Source of the DNA: an uncultured Alphaproteobacteria bacterium
GTDB lineage: Bacteria > Pseudomonadota > Alphaproteobacteria > RF32 > CAG-239
Length of the DNA stretch: 52,877 nucleotides
NCBI GenBank assembly: GCA_934254585.1
Contig: CAKQLF010000010.1
Location: 1 to 52,877, forward strand
Reading direction: 5' to 3'
Shown: positions 25,503 through 33,460 of the stretch, one piece after another
Numbering within the stretch: position 1 is the first letter of the stretch
Layout: every line of letters begins with the position of its first letter
Position numbers and translations under genes: made by a program
Notes under the pieces: model-generated
The model's input: only the letters and a program-made list of their open reading frames with translations
What the model was told of the DNA's origin: nothing
Databases searched by the model: none

Positions 25503-26088
25503 TAGGCTTCTTCCTTAAAATTCTTTTTAGCTCAGGGGTTTGGTTGATGTAGTTATAGAGCGAATAGATTGACATTCCGGTATCTAAAGCCACCTGTTTG
25601 CGGGTTATACCGGAAAGTAGTTTTTGTTTAATTTCATTTTCTTTGCCGCTCCAGATGTATTTTTTGTTTTTATGACCAGACCTTCCAAGCTTGTAGCCTT
25701 GAGATTTTTTGCGATCTAAAGCGCGTTTGGTGGTGGTGGAGGTTAAAATGTTTAAAATTTTAACAGCTAATTCCAAACTGGTAAGCAAAGTATTGTCTTC
25801 TGCAGTGCAACAGAAACATTCTTGAGCAATATATATTGAAATGTTTTGGCTTTTCAGAAGTTGCAAATTCTCTTTTACTTGAGCTAAAGAATAGCCAAGG
25901 CAGACAATGTTGGCAAAAACAACCGTGATGTCATTATTTAGAAAACTTCGGGCAAATTGTTTGATATTATCGCAAGAATAAAAGGCCTCAATTTTTACAC
26001 GTTGGGTTAGGGCATAATCGCTGATTATTTGCCTCTGAATTTCGGAGCTAATATTTTTAGGACTGCTGTCTAAATATCCAATAATCAT
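25492..26088 (-). CDS. serine-recombinase-like protein with degenerate active site, probable regulator
   Basis: About 198 residues from the ATG at 26088 (a TTG three codons earlier is also open). Overall layout is that of small resolvases/invertases: N-terminal catalytic fold starting IIGYLDSS, a long linker helix, and a C-terminal helix-turn-helix (TRKQVALDTGMSIYSLYNYI, 162-181). The active site is largely gone: aligned to the invertase pattern GYxRVS, Ser9 is kept but Arg is Asp7; the LDRLGRS block reads IVCLGYS, so the Asp and both Arg are Val62, Cys63 and Tyr66. It may bind DNA without recombining, or be an unusual active variant. First gene of the heptose operon, next to a pair of inverted repeats. 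Confidence 0.75.
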   Translation of the reverse strand: MIIGYLDSSPKNISSEIQRQIISDYALTQRVKIEAFYSCDNIKQFARSFLNNDITVVFANIVCLGYSLAQVKENLQLLKSQNISIYIAQECFCCTAEDNTLLTSLELAVKILNILTSTTTKRALDRKKSQGYKLGRSGHKNKKYIWSGKENEIKQKLLSGITRKQVALDTGMSIYSLYNYINQTPELKRILRKKPNER

Positions 26089-26090
26089 TT

Positions 26091-26248
26091 TATACAAAAA
26101 CCACCGTTTATTTGTTATACTAAAACTATTAAAAAAAACTACATCTGTTTAACTGACTGAAGCAATTATAATCAATGTGAATCAACAATTGCAAGTATTT
26201 TTTTATTTATTTGCCCAATTAATATACATAAACGGTGGTTTTTGTATA
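26091..26248. promoter_or_regulatory. candidate invertible promoter bounded by perfect 21-bp inverted repeats
   Basis: Left repeat 26091-26111 (starts TATACAAAAACC) and right repeat 26228-26248 are exact reverse complements and enclose 116 bp. The right repeat sits in a 30-bp imperfect palindrome (26221-26250; arms AATATACA-t-AAAC), like the crossover sites of serine invertases, where each half binds one recombinase subunit. The enclosed segment holds the operon promoter. The left repeat lies 3 bp from the ATG of the recombinase-like gene and contains the only purine-rich site (GGTGG) before it. Inversion would turn the promoter toward 26249 onward, silencing the glycan operon. Inversion itself is inference. 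Confidence 0.7.
26165..26194 (-). promoter_or_regulatory. promoter of the heptose glycan operon, inside the inverted repeats
   Basis: Minus strand: -35 TTGCAA (26189-26194), 18-bp spacer and a perfect -10 TATAAT (26165-26170). It points at the recombinase-like gene and gives a leader of about 70 nt. In this assembly the operon is therefore in the ON arrangement. Confidence 0.72.
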
Positions 26249-26423
26249 TTGGTGTAGGCTGAATCAGCTAATCATATATTACATTGTGAAAGTTATTTCT
26301 GTCTGTTGTCTTGCTTGGCTGATAAAGATTCTATTTGAAACAAAATGTTATGGAATTTACCGATTGGAAAAGCTGTTTTTTTATTTATAAAGACACTCTT
26401 AATAGTATTCAGAGAAAAATTAC

Positions 26424-26687
26424 TTGATTGTGATACGTTTTTTCAATCCGGCTGTTTATATTGGCGCAAACTATGATGTGAACAACAGTTCGAATAAAAT
26501 TAACGTAACTATCGCGAATAGCAAATACACAATTTCATCTGAACCAATGTCGCGTTTTGGCTTTAATGGCGGTTTGGAATTAGCTGTCAGCCATGAGAAT
26601 GTGGATTTAATATTGGGGTATGATTTTAATTTGCATACAAAATATAACGCTCATTCCGGTCAAATTCAATTCCGCTATAACTTTTGA
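26424..26687 (+). pseudogene. remnant of an outer-membrane beta-barrel (autotransporter-type) C-terminus
   Basis: The 87-codon frame lacks a normal start (it opens at a GTG with no ribosome site) and encodes only the last strands of a beta-barrel: VYIGANYDV, FGFNGGLELAV, VDLILGYDFNL and QIQFRYNF, ending in the C-terminal aromatic that barrel proteins need for assembly. The alternating pattern and final Phe fit the end of an autotransporter barrel. The rest of the gene is missing; 26249-26423 shows no matching frame. If the upstream promoter inverts, transcription would run through this remnant. Confidence 0.6.
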
Positions 26688-26975
26688 GATTTGAATGTAT
26701 ATTAGCGGTGATATTTGAAATTATTCTTTCTTTTCAGCTTTGACGATGAATATTAAGTTCAAGGTTTGGGGAACACGGCGATACAGAGCGGAATGATTTA
26801 AAATGAAAAAAGAGGAAGTATAAACTTCCTCTTTTCAACTTGATGGCGAGGGGGAGATTGACTTCACTTTGTTTTGTTGACTCTGCACTCATCAGCTTTG
26901 CTGACCGGCATCCTAAAGTCTGCCTTTCGTTTGTTTTCGAACTTTCTTTCTAAGTTCAAATATCTTGCTATCATA
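26688..26975 (-). ncRNA. possible small RNA or tRNA-like debris
   Basis: No protein gene. On the minus strand a TATGAT box near 26972 is followed by about 130 nt and a terminator at 26804-26835. The sequence just before that terminator contains GCGAGGGGGAGATT (26846-26859 as read on plus), identical to the 3' end of the tRNA-Met gene 160 bp away. It could be a short transcript, a broken tRNA copy or an old integration scar. There is no cloverleaf, so the call is weak. Confidence 0.25.
26804..26835 (-). terminator. terminator hairpin
   Basis: A 12-bp perfect stem AAAAGAGGAAGT with a 4-nt loop. The longer T run (six) is on the minus strand, so it most likely ends a minus-strand transcript from 26.9 kb. 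Confidence 0.75.
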
Positions 26976-26978
26976 CAA

Positions 26979-27005
26979 CAAAAAAAGCCCTCAAAGGAGG
27001 GCTTT
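26979..27005 (-). terminator. terminator of tRNA-Met
   Basis: A 9-bp stem AAAGCCCTC/GAGGGCTTT with a 4-nt loop and a run of seven T on the minus strand, starting 7 bp after the tRNA 3' end. Confidence 0.85.
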
Positions 27006-27011
27006 ATTATA

Positions 27012-27088
27012 TGGTAGCGAGGGGGAGATTTGAACTCTCGACACGCGGATTATGATTCCGCTGCTCTAACCAACTGAGCTACCCCGCC
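27012..27088 (-). tRNA. tRNA-Met (anticodon CAT, elongator type)
   Basis: A complete 77-nt cloverleaf on the minus strand: acceptor GGCGGGG, anticodon stem GCGGA/TCCGC with loop ATCATAA (anticodon CAT), T-loop TTCAAAT, encoded CCA. The body matches alphaproteobacterial elongator tRNA-Met rather than the initiator. A tRNA-Ile2 with CAT cannot be excluded from anticodon alone. Confidence 0.93.
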
Positions 27089-27133
27089 AAGAACAGAACT
27101 ACAATTACAGTAGATTTTGCCCTTTGTCAATAA

Positions 27134-28108
27134 TTATTTTTGCTTGTGATTAATTTTTTTTATTGATGATAAATGTCCGGCCAACTTAAACTCATAAGAT
27201 AGGAGCGCTATTCCGGAAATTAAAAGCGGCAATAAATAATATATCAATCGGTATAAAATCAAAATAGCGAACAATGTGGCCTGATTTTGGTCATCGGGTA
27301 ATAGTTTGGCAAACACTATTTCAAACACACCGAGTCCTCCGGGAACCTGACTGTAAACTCCAAGAATCTGCGCAATAATAAATGCTCCGATAAAGGTTAT
27401 GAACGGAATGTCTATATAATGTTCCAGAATGGAATAAAGCACAAGTGAGGCCATTAAAATGTCTAAACTTCCGATAATAATCTGAGCTAAAGCCATTTTA
27501 AACCCCGGGGTATCAAACTCTATTTCTTTAATGATTATCGGTTTTTTGTAATAAGTGCTTCCCCAGACATAAAAAATTAATCCGCCGGCAGAAACTATAA
27601 TCAAAGCCCAATTTATCCAAGGAGAGGAAATTGCCGAAAGAACGTGGTGTGGTGAGCAAATAAAGCCCAGTAAAACCAAAAAGAAACAGGCAACCAAATA
27701 GGTAAATCCCGAAAATGTTACCATTTTTACAATGTCGGAGGCGTTAACGCGCCAACGCGTATATAAACGATAGCGAATTGCTCCGCCCGAAATAATGGCG
27801 TGTCCGGCATTGTTACTGACTGCAAATCCCAAAAATCCGGCAAAAACCCATTTCCAAGTTTCCAGTTTTCGGTGGATATATTTTAAAGCCAGAAAATCAT
27901 AAGATGAAAGGGCTACATAGCCGCAAAAAGAAGCTAAACAGGCATAAATAATATTTTTTGCCGGAACATCAATAATGGCATTTTTAATTTCTTCTAATGA
28001 ATATTTTGACAACTGTTTATAAATCATAAATGCAGCGAGGGCAAAGAAAAATAAACCTGACCACGATAAAATTTTTTTAAGTATTCTTTTTTTACTTCTG
28101 TTTTGCAT
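27134..28108 (-). CDS. YbhN/UPF0104-family (MprF flippase-domain-like) membrane protein
   Basis: 324 residues with about eight membrane segments, starting with a basic cytoplasmic N-terminus (KKRILKKIL) and a helix at 13-27. FAVSNNAGHAIISGGAIRYRLY near residue 95 and YSQVPGGLGVFEIVFAKLLP near 252 are the conserved stretches of the UPF0104/LPG-synthase transmembrane family. Members of this family flip or transport lipids in the inner membrane; the substrate here is unknown. It begins 1 bp after the stop codon of the Sel1-repeat gene, so they are co-transcribed. Confidence 0.85.
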   Translation of the reverse strand: MQNRSKKRILKKILSWSGLFFFALAAFMIYKQLSKYSLEEIKNAIIDVPAKNIIYACLASFCGYVALSSYDFLALKYIHRKLETWKWVFAGFLGFAVSNNAGHAIISGGAIRYRLYTRWRVNASDIVKMVTFSGFTYLVACFFLVLLGFICSPHHVLSAISSPWINWALIIVSAGGLIFYVWGSTYYKKPIIIKEIEFDTPGFKMALAQIIIGSLDILMASLVLYSILEHYIDIPFITFIGAFIIAQILGVYSQVPGGLGVFEIVFAKLLPDDQNQATLFAILILYRLIYYLLPLLISGIALLSYEFKLAGHLSSIKKINHKQK

Positions 28109-28109
28109 A

Positions 28110-29279
28110 TTAATTGCTTTCTTTTGTTGTTAGAGTATTCATATTTATGTAGTTACGAATATTAAATCCGAAAGTTCTACGAACATATATAGTTAGTTCC
28201 GATGGAGTCGGTTTAAAGTTTTGTGCACTGGTTTGCGCTTGTAAAAGTTGTTCCAATGTTAAATTTTTACCAATCATATCTCTTTTTTTTGCCGCTCCGG
28301 GTTCTTCCTGTACCGAGGCGACATTATATAAGGAATGAGCCATAATAAGATTAGGAGGAGTTATCTGCCCTTTAACATAGATGTCTGCCAGTTTCATATA
28401 TGCTTCGGAATTTCCTTGATTAACCGCAGCGCGGTAAGCATTGATGCCTTGAATATAATTTTGGACGGTTCCGTGTCCGTTTATATACATTTCCGCTAAA
28501 ACAATTTGAGCTTCGTCAAGTTGTCCGTTCTTTTTGGCGGCAGATTGAATCAGTTTGAAAGCTTTATCATAATTTTGCGGATAGACAAAGCCGATATAAT
28601 AGGCATAACCAAGCATAAATTTGGCAATATTGTTGCCGGAGGCCGATGCTTTTTTGAACAAATCCATAGCTTTTTTGTTGCGAGCCGGATCTTTTGCGCC
28701 GCCTTTGAGGTAAATAAAGGCCAAATTAGTGGCCGCATTATCATTTCCAAGTTCGGCAGCTTTGCTGAAATATTCCAATGATTTTGGCACATTTACATCA
28801 GTGCCGATGCCATTAAAATAAAGACTTCCAAGGTTGTTCAGGGCAATGGGATTGTTTTGATTGGCGGCCATTTCGTAATATTTAAATGCTTGCGCGAAAT
28901 CTTGTTTTACGCCGTTGCTGCCGTAAAGATACATATAGGCCAGATTCATTTGGTCATCTAAATTACCTTCATTAGCCTGACGTGTGCTTTTCTCCAGATA
29001 AGTTTCTTCTTTTCCGTCGGCTGTTTCTACTTTGTCATCAGCGGAAAATAGCAGTGATATCGGTTTGGTTATAAAACTTAAAAAATTTTGGTCTTGTGAA
29101 TCATCGGTATTTTCAGTTTGTTTGGAAATAGTCTGCGCCGCATCATTTGTATTGCTGCTTTTGTCGGCGGTGTCGGCAGTCAAAGTGCCGTCATCTAACA
29201 AATCAATTGTTTGCGCGTGTGCTTGTGCCATAAAAAAAGAAGATAACAGACAGCAAAAAATTATTTTTTTCATAGGCAT
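28110..29279 (-). CDS. exported Sel1-like repeat protein
   Basis: 389 residues: a signal peptide (KKIIFCCLLSSFFMAQAHA, cleavage before Q), a disordered acidic/Thr-Ser region to about 95, then about six Sel1-type repeats (for example AMNLAYMYLYG..., ALNNLGSLYFNGIG, AKFMLGYAYYIG) from 97 to 330. Sel1 repeats form helical solenoids that bind proteins, commonly in the periplasm. Two possible ATG codons lie 6 bp apart (29279 and 29273); both fit the AAGGA site. Upstream member of a two-gene unit with the YbhN-like gene. Confidence 0.88.
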   Translation of the reverse strand: MPMKKIIFCCLLSSFFMAQAHAQTIDLLDDGTLTADTADKSSNTNDAAQTISKQTENTDDSQDQNFLSFITKPISLLFSADDKVETADGKEETYLEKSTRQANEGNLDDQMNLAYMYLYGSNGVKQDFAQAFKYYEMAANQNNPIALNNLGSLYFNGIGTDVNVPKSLEYFSKAAELGNDNAATNLAFIYLKGGAKDPARNKKAMDLFKKASASGNNIAKFMLGYAYYIGFVYPQNYDKAFKLIQSAAKKNGQLDEAQIVLAEMYINGHGTVQNYIQGINAYRAAVNQGNSEAYMKLADIYVKGQITPPNLIMAHSLYNVASVQEEPGAAKKRDMIGKNLTLEQLLQAQTSAQNFKPTPSELTIYVRRTFGFNIRNYINMNTLTTKESN

Positions 29280-29398
29280 AAATATCCTTATAAATTATTT
29301 TCGAAAGCATATTAATACTAAAAATAAGAGCTTTCAAGTAAAAAGCATAATTTGGGATAAGTTTGTAAGCTAAAAACAGAAAACGAACAGTGGCAAAT

Positions 29399-29430
29399 AA
29401 AAAAAGAGCGTTAAAAAAATAAAACGCTCA
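29399..29430 (-). terminator. terminator of the HAD phosphatase gene
   Basis: Minus strand: GAGCGTT stem, about 10-nt A/T loop, AACGCTC, then a run of T. It lies about 15 bp after the stop codon. Confidence 0.75.
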
Positions 29431-29443
29431 TAACAAATTTTTT

Positions 29444-30301
29444 TTAAAAACCACAACCCTCTTTTTTACGATCTTCCCGTTTACGAAGAATCTCCAAATC
29501 TCTATCGGTGGCTATTTTATTAAGAATTGTTTTTACCACGCAATCAATTTCCTTGCCTTCACGATAATCAGCCGCCAAAGCAAAATTTACGCGGTTATCT
29601 TTCAGTAATTTTACAGCCTTTTCTTTATGGTGGCTGCGCGGTTTATAAACGGCAATGGCTGTGCCGTTGTGGTCTTTAACCATTCGCATGGACGGAATAT
29701 CGGTCAGCCCGTCGCCAAAATAAATAATTCGGCTGAAAGGAATGCGACGTTTATCATCTGGTGTATAGTCATTAACGGCTTTATCTTCAAATTTGCCCAA
29801 ACCTTTGTTGATTTTTGAAAGATATTGCACTTTGCCCGAATAGTTGACTACTCTGGCAGGCCAAACCGGCAGACCTTCATCATTATAGGCAAACGCGCAG
29901 CCATATATGTCCTTAAAAAACTTGCGGATGCTGCAACCTTCAATAATTTCTTCATAGCCGGAAGAAATTATGTAGTGTTCAATATCCAGCCCCAAGGTTT
30001 TGCCATAGGCGTTAATACGTTCAAACCATTCGGTTACGCCTTTGAAAAAAACAATAAATTCGCCACAGCAAAACAAATTTTCTCTGGTTAGTTTCAAACC
30101 TGTTTTTTCTGCGGTTTTTTTGAAGTAATACATACTGCCGGTAACCTGATCAACGCCGTTGGCCTCGGACCAAGAATTAGCTTCTTTCCAAAAATTTTCA
30201 GGTTTCATACCCAGTTCCGGAATTAGAAAATAATCCTGCATATATGTTGTGCTCAGCGTTTCATCAAAATCATAAGCAAACGCTACTTTTGTTCTCTTCA
30301 T
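29444..30301 (-). CDS. HAD-superfamily phosphatase
   Basis: About 285 residues from the ATG at 30301, preferred because GAGGG lies 8 bp upstream; a start 6 codons earlier is possible. HAD motif I is DFDETLS (DxDxT) at residue 11, motif II is ISSGYEE near 112, motif IV is YFGDGLTDIPSM near 194. The all-helical cap between motifs I and II resembles phosphoserine-phosphatase-like enzymes. Substrate unknown; the tail is highly charged (RKREDRKKEG). It stands alone, divergent from glyS. Confidence 0.85.
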   Translation of the reverse strand: MKRTKVAFAYDFDETLSTTYMQDYFLIPELGMKPENFWKEANSWSEANGVDQVTGSMYYFKKTAEKTGLKLTRENLFCCGEFIVFFKGVTEWFERINAYGKTLGLDIEHYIISSGYEEIIEGCSIRKFFKDIYGCAFAYNDEGLPVWPARVVNYSGKVQYLSKINKGLGKFEDKAVNDYTPDDKRRIPFSRIIYFGDGLTDIPSMRMVKDHNGTAIAVYKPRSHHKEKAVKLLKDNRVNFALAADYREGKEIDCVVKTILNKIATDRDLEILRKREDRKKEGCGF

Positions 30302-30386
30302 CTTTAATCCCTCTTGCATTTTCTAAAATTATAAAGTAAAACAAACTTATTAAAAAACAATAAAGAGAAAGAAGGATTTAAATACT

Positions 30387-31745
30387 ATGGTAGCAACTAC
30401 AATGGACCAATTGGTTTCTTTGTGCAAAAGAAGAGGTTTTATTTTTCAAAATGCCGATATTTACGGCGGTATGCAGGGCGTTTATGACTATGGACCGTTG
30501 GGTGTGGAGCTTAAAAACAATTTGAAAGCCGCTTGGTGGCGTGCTATGGTTTATGAACGTGATGACGTTGAAGGTTTGGACGCCGCTATTTTGACCAATC
30601 GCAAGGTTTTGAAGTATTCCGGTCACGAAGATACTTTTTCTGACCCGATGGTTGATTGCAAAAAGTGCAAAGGACGTTTTCGCGCCGACCAAATCGGCGG
30701 CAAATGTCCGGTTTGCGGTTCCACAGACTTAACCGAGCCTCGTCCGTTTAATCTGATGTTCAAAACCCAAGTCGGTCCGGTGGAAAGTGATGAAAACATT
30801 GCTTATTTGCGTCCGGAAACAGCGCAGGCTATTTTTACCCAGTTTAAAAATGTGTTGGATTCCACTTCTCGCAAACTTCCGTTCGGTATTGCGCAAATCG
30901 GCAAGTCTTTCCGTAATGAAATCACTCCGCGCAACTTCATTTTCCGCGTGCGTGAGTTTGAACAAGCCGAATTGGAATATTTTGTTTCGCCGGGGACCGA
31001 TGTGGAATGGCACGAAAAATGGAAAGAAACCCGTATTCAATGGTGGCTTGACCAAGGATTAGTTAAAGAACATATGAACATCTATAAAACTCCTGATGAT
31101 GATTTGGCTCACTATGCCAAAGCCTGCTATGATATTGAATATCAATTTCCGCATGGTATGGAAGAGTTGGAGGGAATCGCTAATCGCCGCGACTATGATT
31201 TAGGAAATCACACAAAAAATCAAAGCGAATTTCAGTTGGAAGCGCATTGTCACGCTAATCCGGATTCCACTACAAAATTGTGTGTTCAAGATGAAACAGG
31301 TAAATGGGTGATTCCTTTTGTGATTGAACCGTCGATGGGTGTTGACCGCGGTGTTCTGGCTGTGTTGACTGAGGCTTATACCGAAGAAGATTTAGGTGAG
31401 GGGAACAGCCGCATTGTTTTGAAACTCAAAAAACATTTGGCACCGATTAAGGTTGCTATAATTCCGCTGAAAAAGAATAATGAGCAAATTATGGCTAAAT
31501 GTCACGAGCTGAAAAAACAATTGATGAAGCTCGGCATCGGCCGCGTGGCGTTGGAAAACACCGGCAACATCGGTAAAGCTTATCGCCGTCACGACGAAGT
31601 CGGCACGCCTTTGTGTTTGACAGTTGATTTTGAAACCATTGAACAGCAACCGGAAAGCGTAACATTGCGCGACCGCGACACAATGGAACAAATTCGTGTA
31701 AACACGGCTGATTTGGCTGACTACTTGCGCAATTACTTTTTATAA
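30387..31745 (+). CDS. glyS: glycyl-tRNA synthetase, single-chain (alpha2) type
   Basis: 452 residues. Class II aminoacyl-tRNA synthetase that charges tRNA-Gly. The zinc-like set Cys91, Cys94, Cys107, Cys110 lies in the N-terminal insert. LRPETAQAIF and FRNEITPRNFIFRVREFEQAELE are motif 2, and EPSMGVDRGVLA is motif 3; an anticodon-binding domain follows from about 350. This is the dimeric form of archaea, eukaryotes and some bacteria, not the alpha2-beta2 GlyQ/GlyS form common in proteobacteria. A GAAGGA ribosome site precedes the ATG, and a clear terminator follows. Confidence 0.96.
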   Translation: MVATTMDQLVSLCKRRGFIFQNADIYGGMQGVYDYGPLGVELKNNLKAAWWRAMVYERDDVEGLDAAILTNRKVLKYSGHEDTFSDPMVDCKKCKGRFRADQIGGKCPVCGSTDLTEPRPFNLMFKTQVGPVESDENIAYLRPETAQAIFTQFKNVLDSTSRKLPFGIAQIGKSFRNEITPRNFIFRVREFEQAELEYFVSPGTDVEWHEKWKETRIQWWLDQGLVKEHMNIYKTPDDDLAHYAKACYDIEYQFPHGMEELEGIANRRDYDLGNHTKNQSEFQLEAHCHANPDSTTKLCVQDETGKWVIPFVIEPSMGVDRGVLAVLTEAYTEEDLGEGNSRIVLKLKKHLAPIKVAIIPLKKNNEQIMAKCHELKKQLMKLGIGRVALENTGNIGKAYRRHDEVGTPLCLTVDFETIEQQPESVTLRDRDTMEQIRVNTADLADYLRNYFL

Positions 31746-31760
31746 GGTCTTTTGCAATGA

Positions 31761-31796
31761 AAAAAAGCAACCTCTTCGTAGGTTGCTTTTTTTTGT
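31761..31796 (+). terminator. terminator of glyS
   Basis: An 11-bp stem AAAAGCAACCT/AGGTTGCTTTT with loop CTTCGT and eight T, 18 bp after the stop codon. Confidence 0.9.
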
Positions 31797-31820
31797 TCCG
31801 TGATAATTTATCAGACAGTA

Positions 31821-32480
31821 CTAAAATTCAAATAAAAGAACTATATAGTTATCATCAACCTCACAAAGTTGCGAGGCTTTGTCAATTGTTAAAGGAAATG
31901 GATTGTTATCTCTGATATCATATTTGCAAAAGGTTCCATTATCATAACACAGTGTATGCTCTACATAACAACACATCATTCCTTCATTATTTACATCTGG
32001 AGTTACGATTTGAAGTCCGCTAAAACCAAAGGAACCTTTCCCCCAATCATTTGTGGCCAAGGTTAGGCACGCCGATTTTGATAAGCCATCCAAAAAAATC
32101 ATAAGACCATAATTGGAACTAGAAGAATTAAAGTTGTCTGTTGCTATAAAGAAGTCGATATCACCACCAAGAGCGTGTTTTTTATCTCCACTTTCTGAAA
32201 AAACGTCTTGTGGGTATATTAACTTTTCTATTTCAGGGGTAATGTTGACATAATAAGCTTCATCATCTTTTTTTTGAGTAGAATATAAAGTCATAGCATT
32301 TACAACAATTGATGCAACTTGATCAATTACTTTATTTGTTTTGAACTTGGTCATCGCTTTGGAGTAGCCGGCAATGCCACCGACGCTTAGTACGCCGATT
32401 ATAGCCAAAACGCCCAACATTTCAATCATACTTCTTCCTATCGGGTTTGTCTGTCTGGTCACTACTTGCGCTTTTCTCAC
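31821..32480 (-). CDS. type IV pilin/pseudopilin-like protein
   Basis: About 219 residues if translation starts at the GTG at 32480. The prepilin signature is complete: a short basic leader ending IG, then RSMIEMLGVLAIIGVLSVGG with Glu at mature position 5 and a hydrophobic helix. The remainder is a Cys-containing globular domain. Such proteins are cut by a prepilin peptidase and built into pili or type II secretion pseudopili. The same frame stays open to 32741, through dispersed repeat copy B, so the annotated N-terminus is uncertain; the repeat-derived extension would destroy the leader and is probably not translated. No Shine-Dalgarno sequence is clear. Confidence 0.75.
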   Translation of the reverse strand: MRKAQVVTRQTNPIGRSMIEMLGVLAIIGVLSVGGIAGYSKAMTKFKTNKVIDQVASIVVNAMTLYSTQKKDDEAYYVNITPEIEKLIYPQDVFSESGDKKHALGGDIDFFIATDNFNSSSSNYGLMIFLDGLSKSACLTLATNDWGKGSFGFSGLQIVTPDVNNEGMMCCYVEHTLCYDNGTFCKYDIRDNNPFPLTIDKASQLCEVDDNYIVLLFEF

Positions 32481-32600
32481 TCGTGTACTACTCTGTACAC
32501 GTCGTTCCAAAAGTGCGGCGTATTGACGCACGACATCCAACCCCTTTGATGGCTTATCGGTCGACACGGTAGTGTCGGGTGAGGGGTAATTAAATAACTT

Positions 32601-32935
32601 GCAACAAATACTAAGCCAACACCTCCAGCTACCGTCATTCTCGGGCTTGTCCCGAGAATCTTGTGCGAACCGACACTTATGTAATAATAAGGCAAATTTA
32701 TTGACTAGGTTAGTACCTTGTTGCAACAAGATTCTAGGCACAGGGCCTAGAATTGCTTGCTTTGTGCCGCCTGCCAGTTTCGTGCTGTGCTTGTTATTCT
32801 CGCATACATCATTTTTTCTGCAAAAACTTGCAAAAACGTCTGTAGCGGCGGAAAATGTGCCTTTAATCAGATATTTAGGATTTGCAGAGAGAGAGAGAGA
32901 CCTTTGAATAGCTTATTTTTCATCTTTCTTTCCTC
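32601..32935. repeat. dispersed palindromic repeat, copy B
   Basis: Matches 101-450 in the same orientation. The first palindrome (ATTCTCGGG arms) and the CTTGTTGCAACAAG palindrome are intact. The third has lost 15 bp between two CTAGAAT copies, as expected from slippage. The AG run near 32886 has the same length as in copy A. It forms the upstream region of the pseudopilin gene. Positions 32936-33000 hold nothing recognised. Confidence 0.85.
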
Positions 32936-32997
32936 ATAAAATAGGTGAATTATTAAACACCATGATTATAGCAAGCACTTCTTAACAAATCAATAAA

Positions 32998-33030
32998 ATA
33001 AAAAGCACAATGGATATAAAAACATTGTGC
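32998..33030 (-). terminator. terminator of the small exported coiled-coil gene
   Basis: Minus strand: GCACAATG stem with a 10-nt loop, then CATTGTGC and T-rich sequence, about 28 bp after the stop codon. Confidence 0.75.
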
Positions 33031-33057
33031 CTCCAAAATAAAATTTTTATAAAAAAA

Positions 33058-33342
33058 TTATTTTGTAAAAGAATTTTTCAAATTATTTAAAGAGTTTTTT
33101 GTGTCTTCCAAAGCTTTTTTCTGTTCGGCTTTTTTGGCTTCACTTTCAGCCTTTTTAGCGGCTTGTTTTTCAGCCAATTCTTTCTTTTTAGCTTCTAAAT
33201 CAGCTTTGGCTTGTTCATTTGCTGCGGTTACATTGTCAATTTTGTTTTGAGCTTGTTGGGCAGCTGCTACTAAATCAATTTTCGCTTCGGCAGCACCGGC
33301 AGTTAAAAGCGCAACAACAGTCAATATTAAAAATTTTTTCAT
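33058..33342 (-). CDS. small exported coiled-coil protein
   Basis: 94 residues: signal peptide 1-20 (KKFLILTVVALLTAGAAEA, cleavage before KID), then one continuous Lys/Ala/Glu-rich helix with heptad pattern to the end. It has no lipobox, so it is periplasmic rather than a lipoprotein. The length and shape recall small abundant envelope proteins, but there is no sequence match I can name. Strong AAGGAG ribosome site, own terminator. Confidence 0.8.
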   Translation of the reverse strand: MKKFLILTVVALLTAGAAEAKIDLVAAAQQAQNKIDNVTAANEQAKADLEAKKKELAEKQAAKKAESEAKKAEQKKALEDTKNSLNNLKNSFTK

Positions 33343-33424
33343 CTTAAATCTCCTTAGAATTCATTACTTTTTAAAGTATAGAAATTTGCAAATAAATGGC
33401 AAGCGGAATATTGTTTTTTATAAC

Positions 33425-33455
33425 AAAAATAACGCCCTTTGTTGGGCGTTATTTT
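33425..33455. terminator. terminator after the 761-residue gene
   Basis: A 12-bp perfect stem AAAATAACGCCC/GGGCGTTATTTT with a 6-nt loop and T runs in both directions, 5 bp past the minus-strand stop codon. Confidence 0.88.
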
Positions 33456-33460
33456 CAAAA

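Noticed and set aside
26841..26930. second complete tRNA gene
   Set aside because: Only the 3' end sequence is shared with tRNA-Met; no anticodon arm or acceptor pairing can be formed.
30729..31055. 108-codon frame antisense to glyS, and others at 31392-31770
   Set aside because: Antisense shadows of a firmly identified synthetase.
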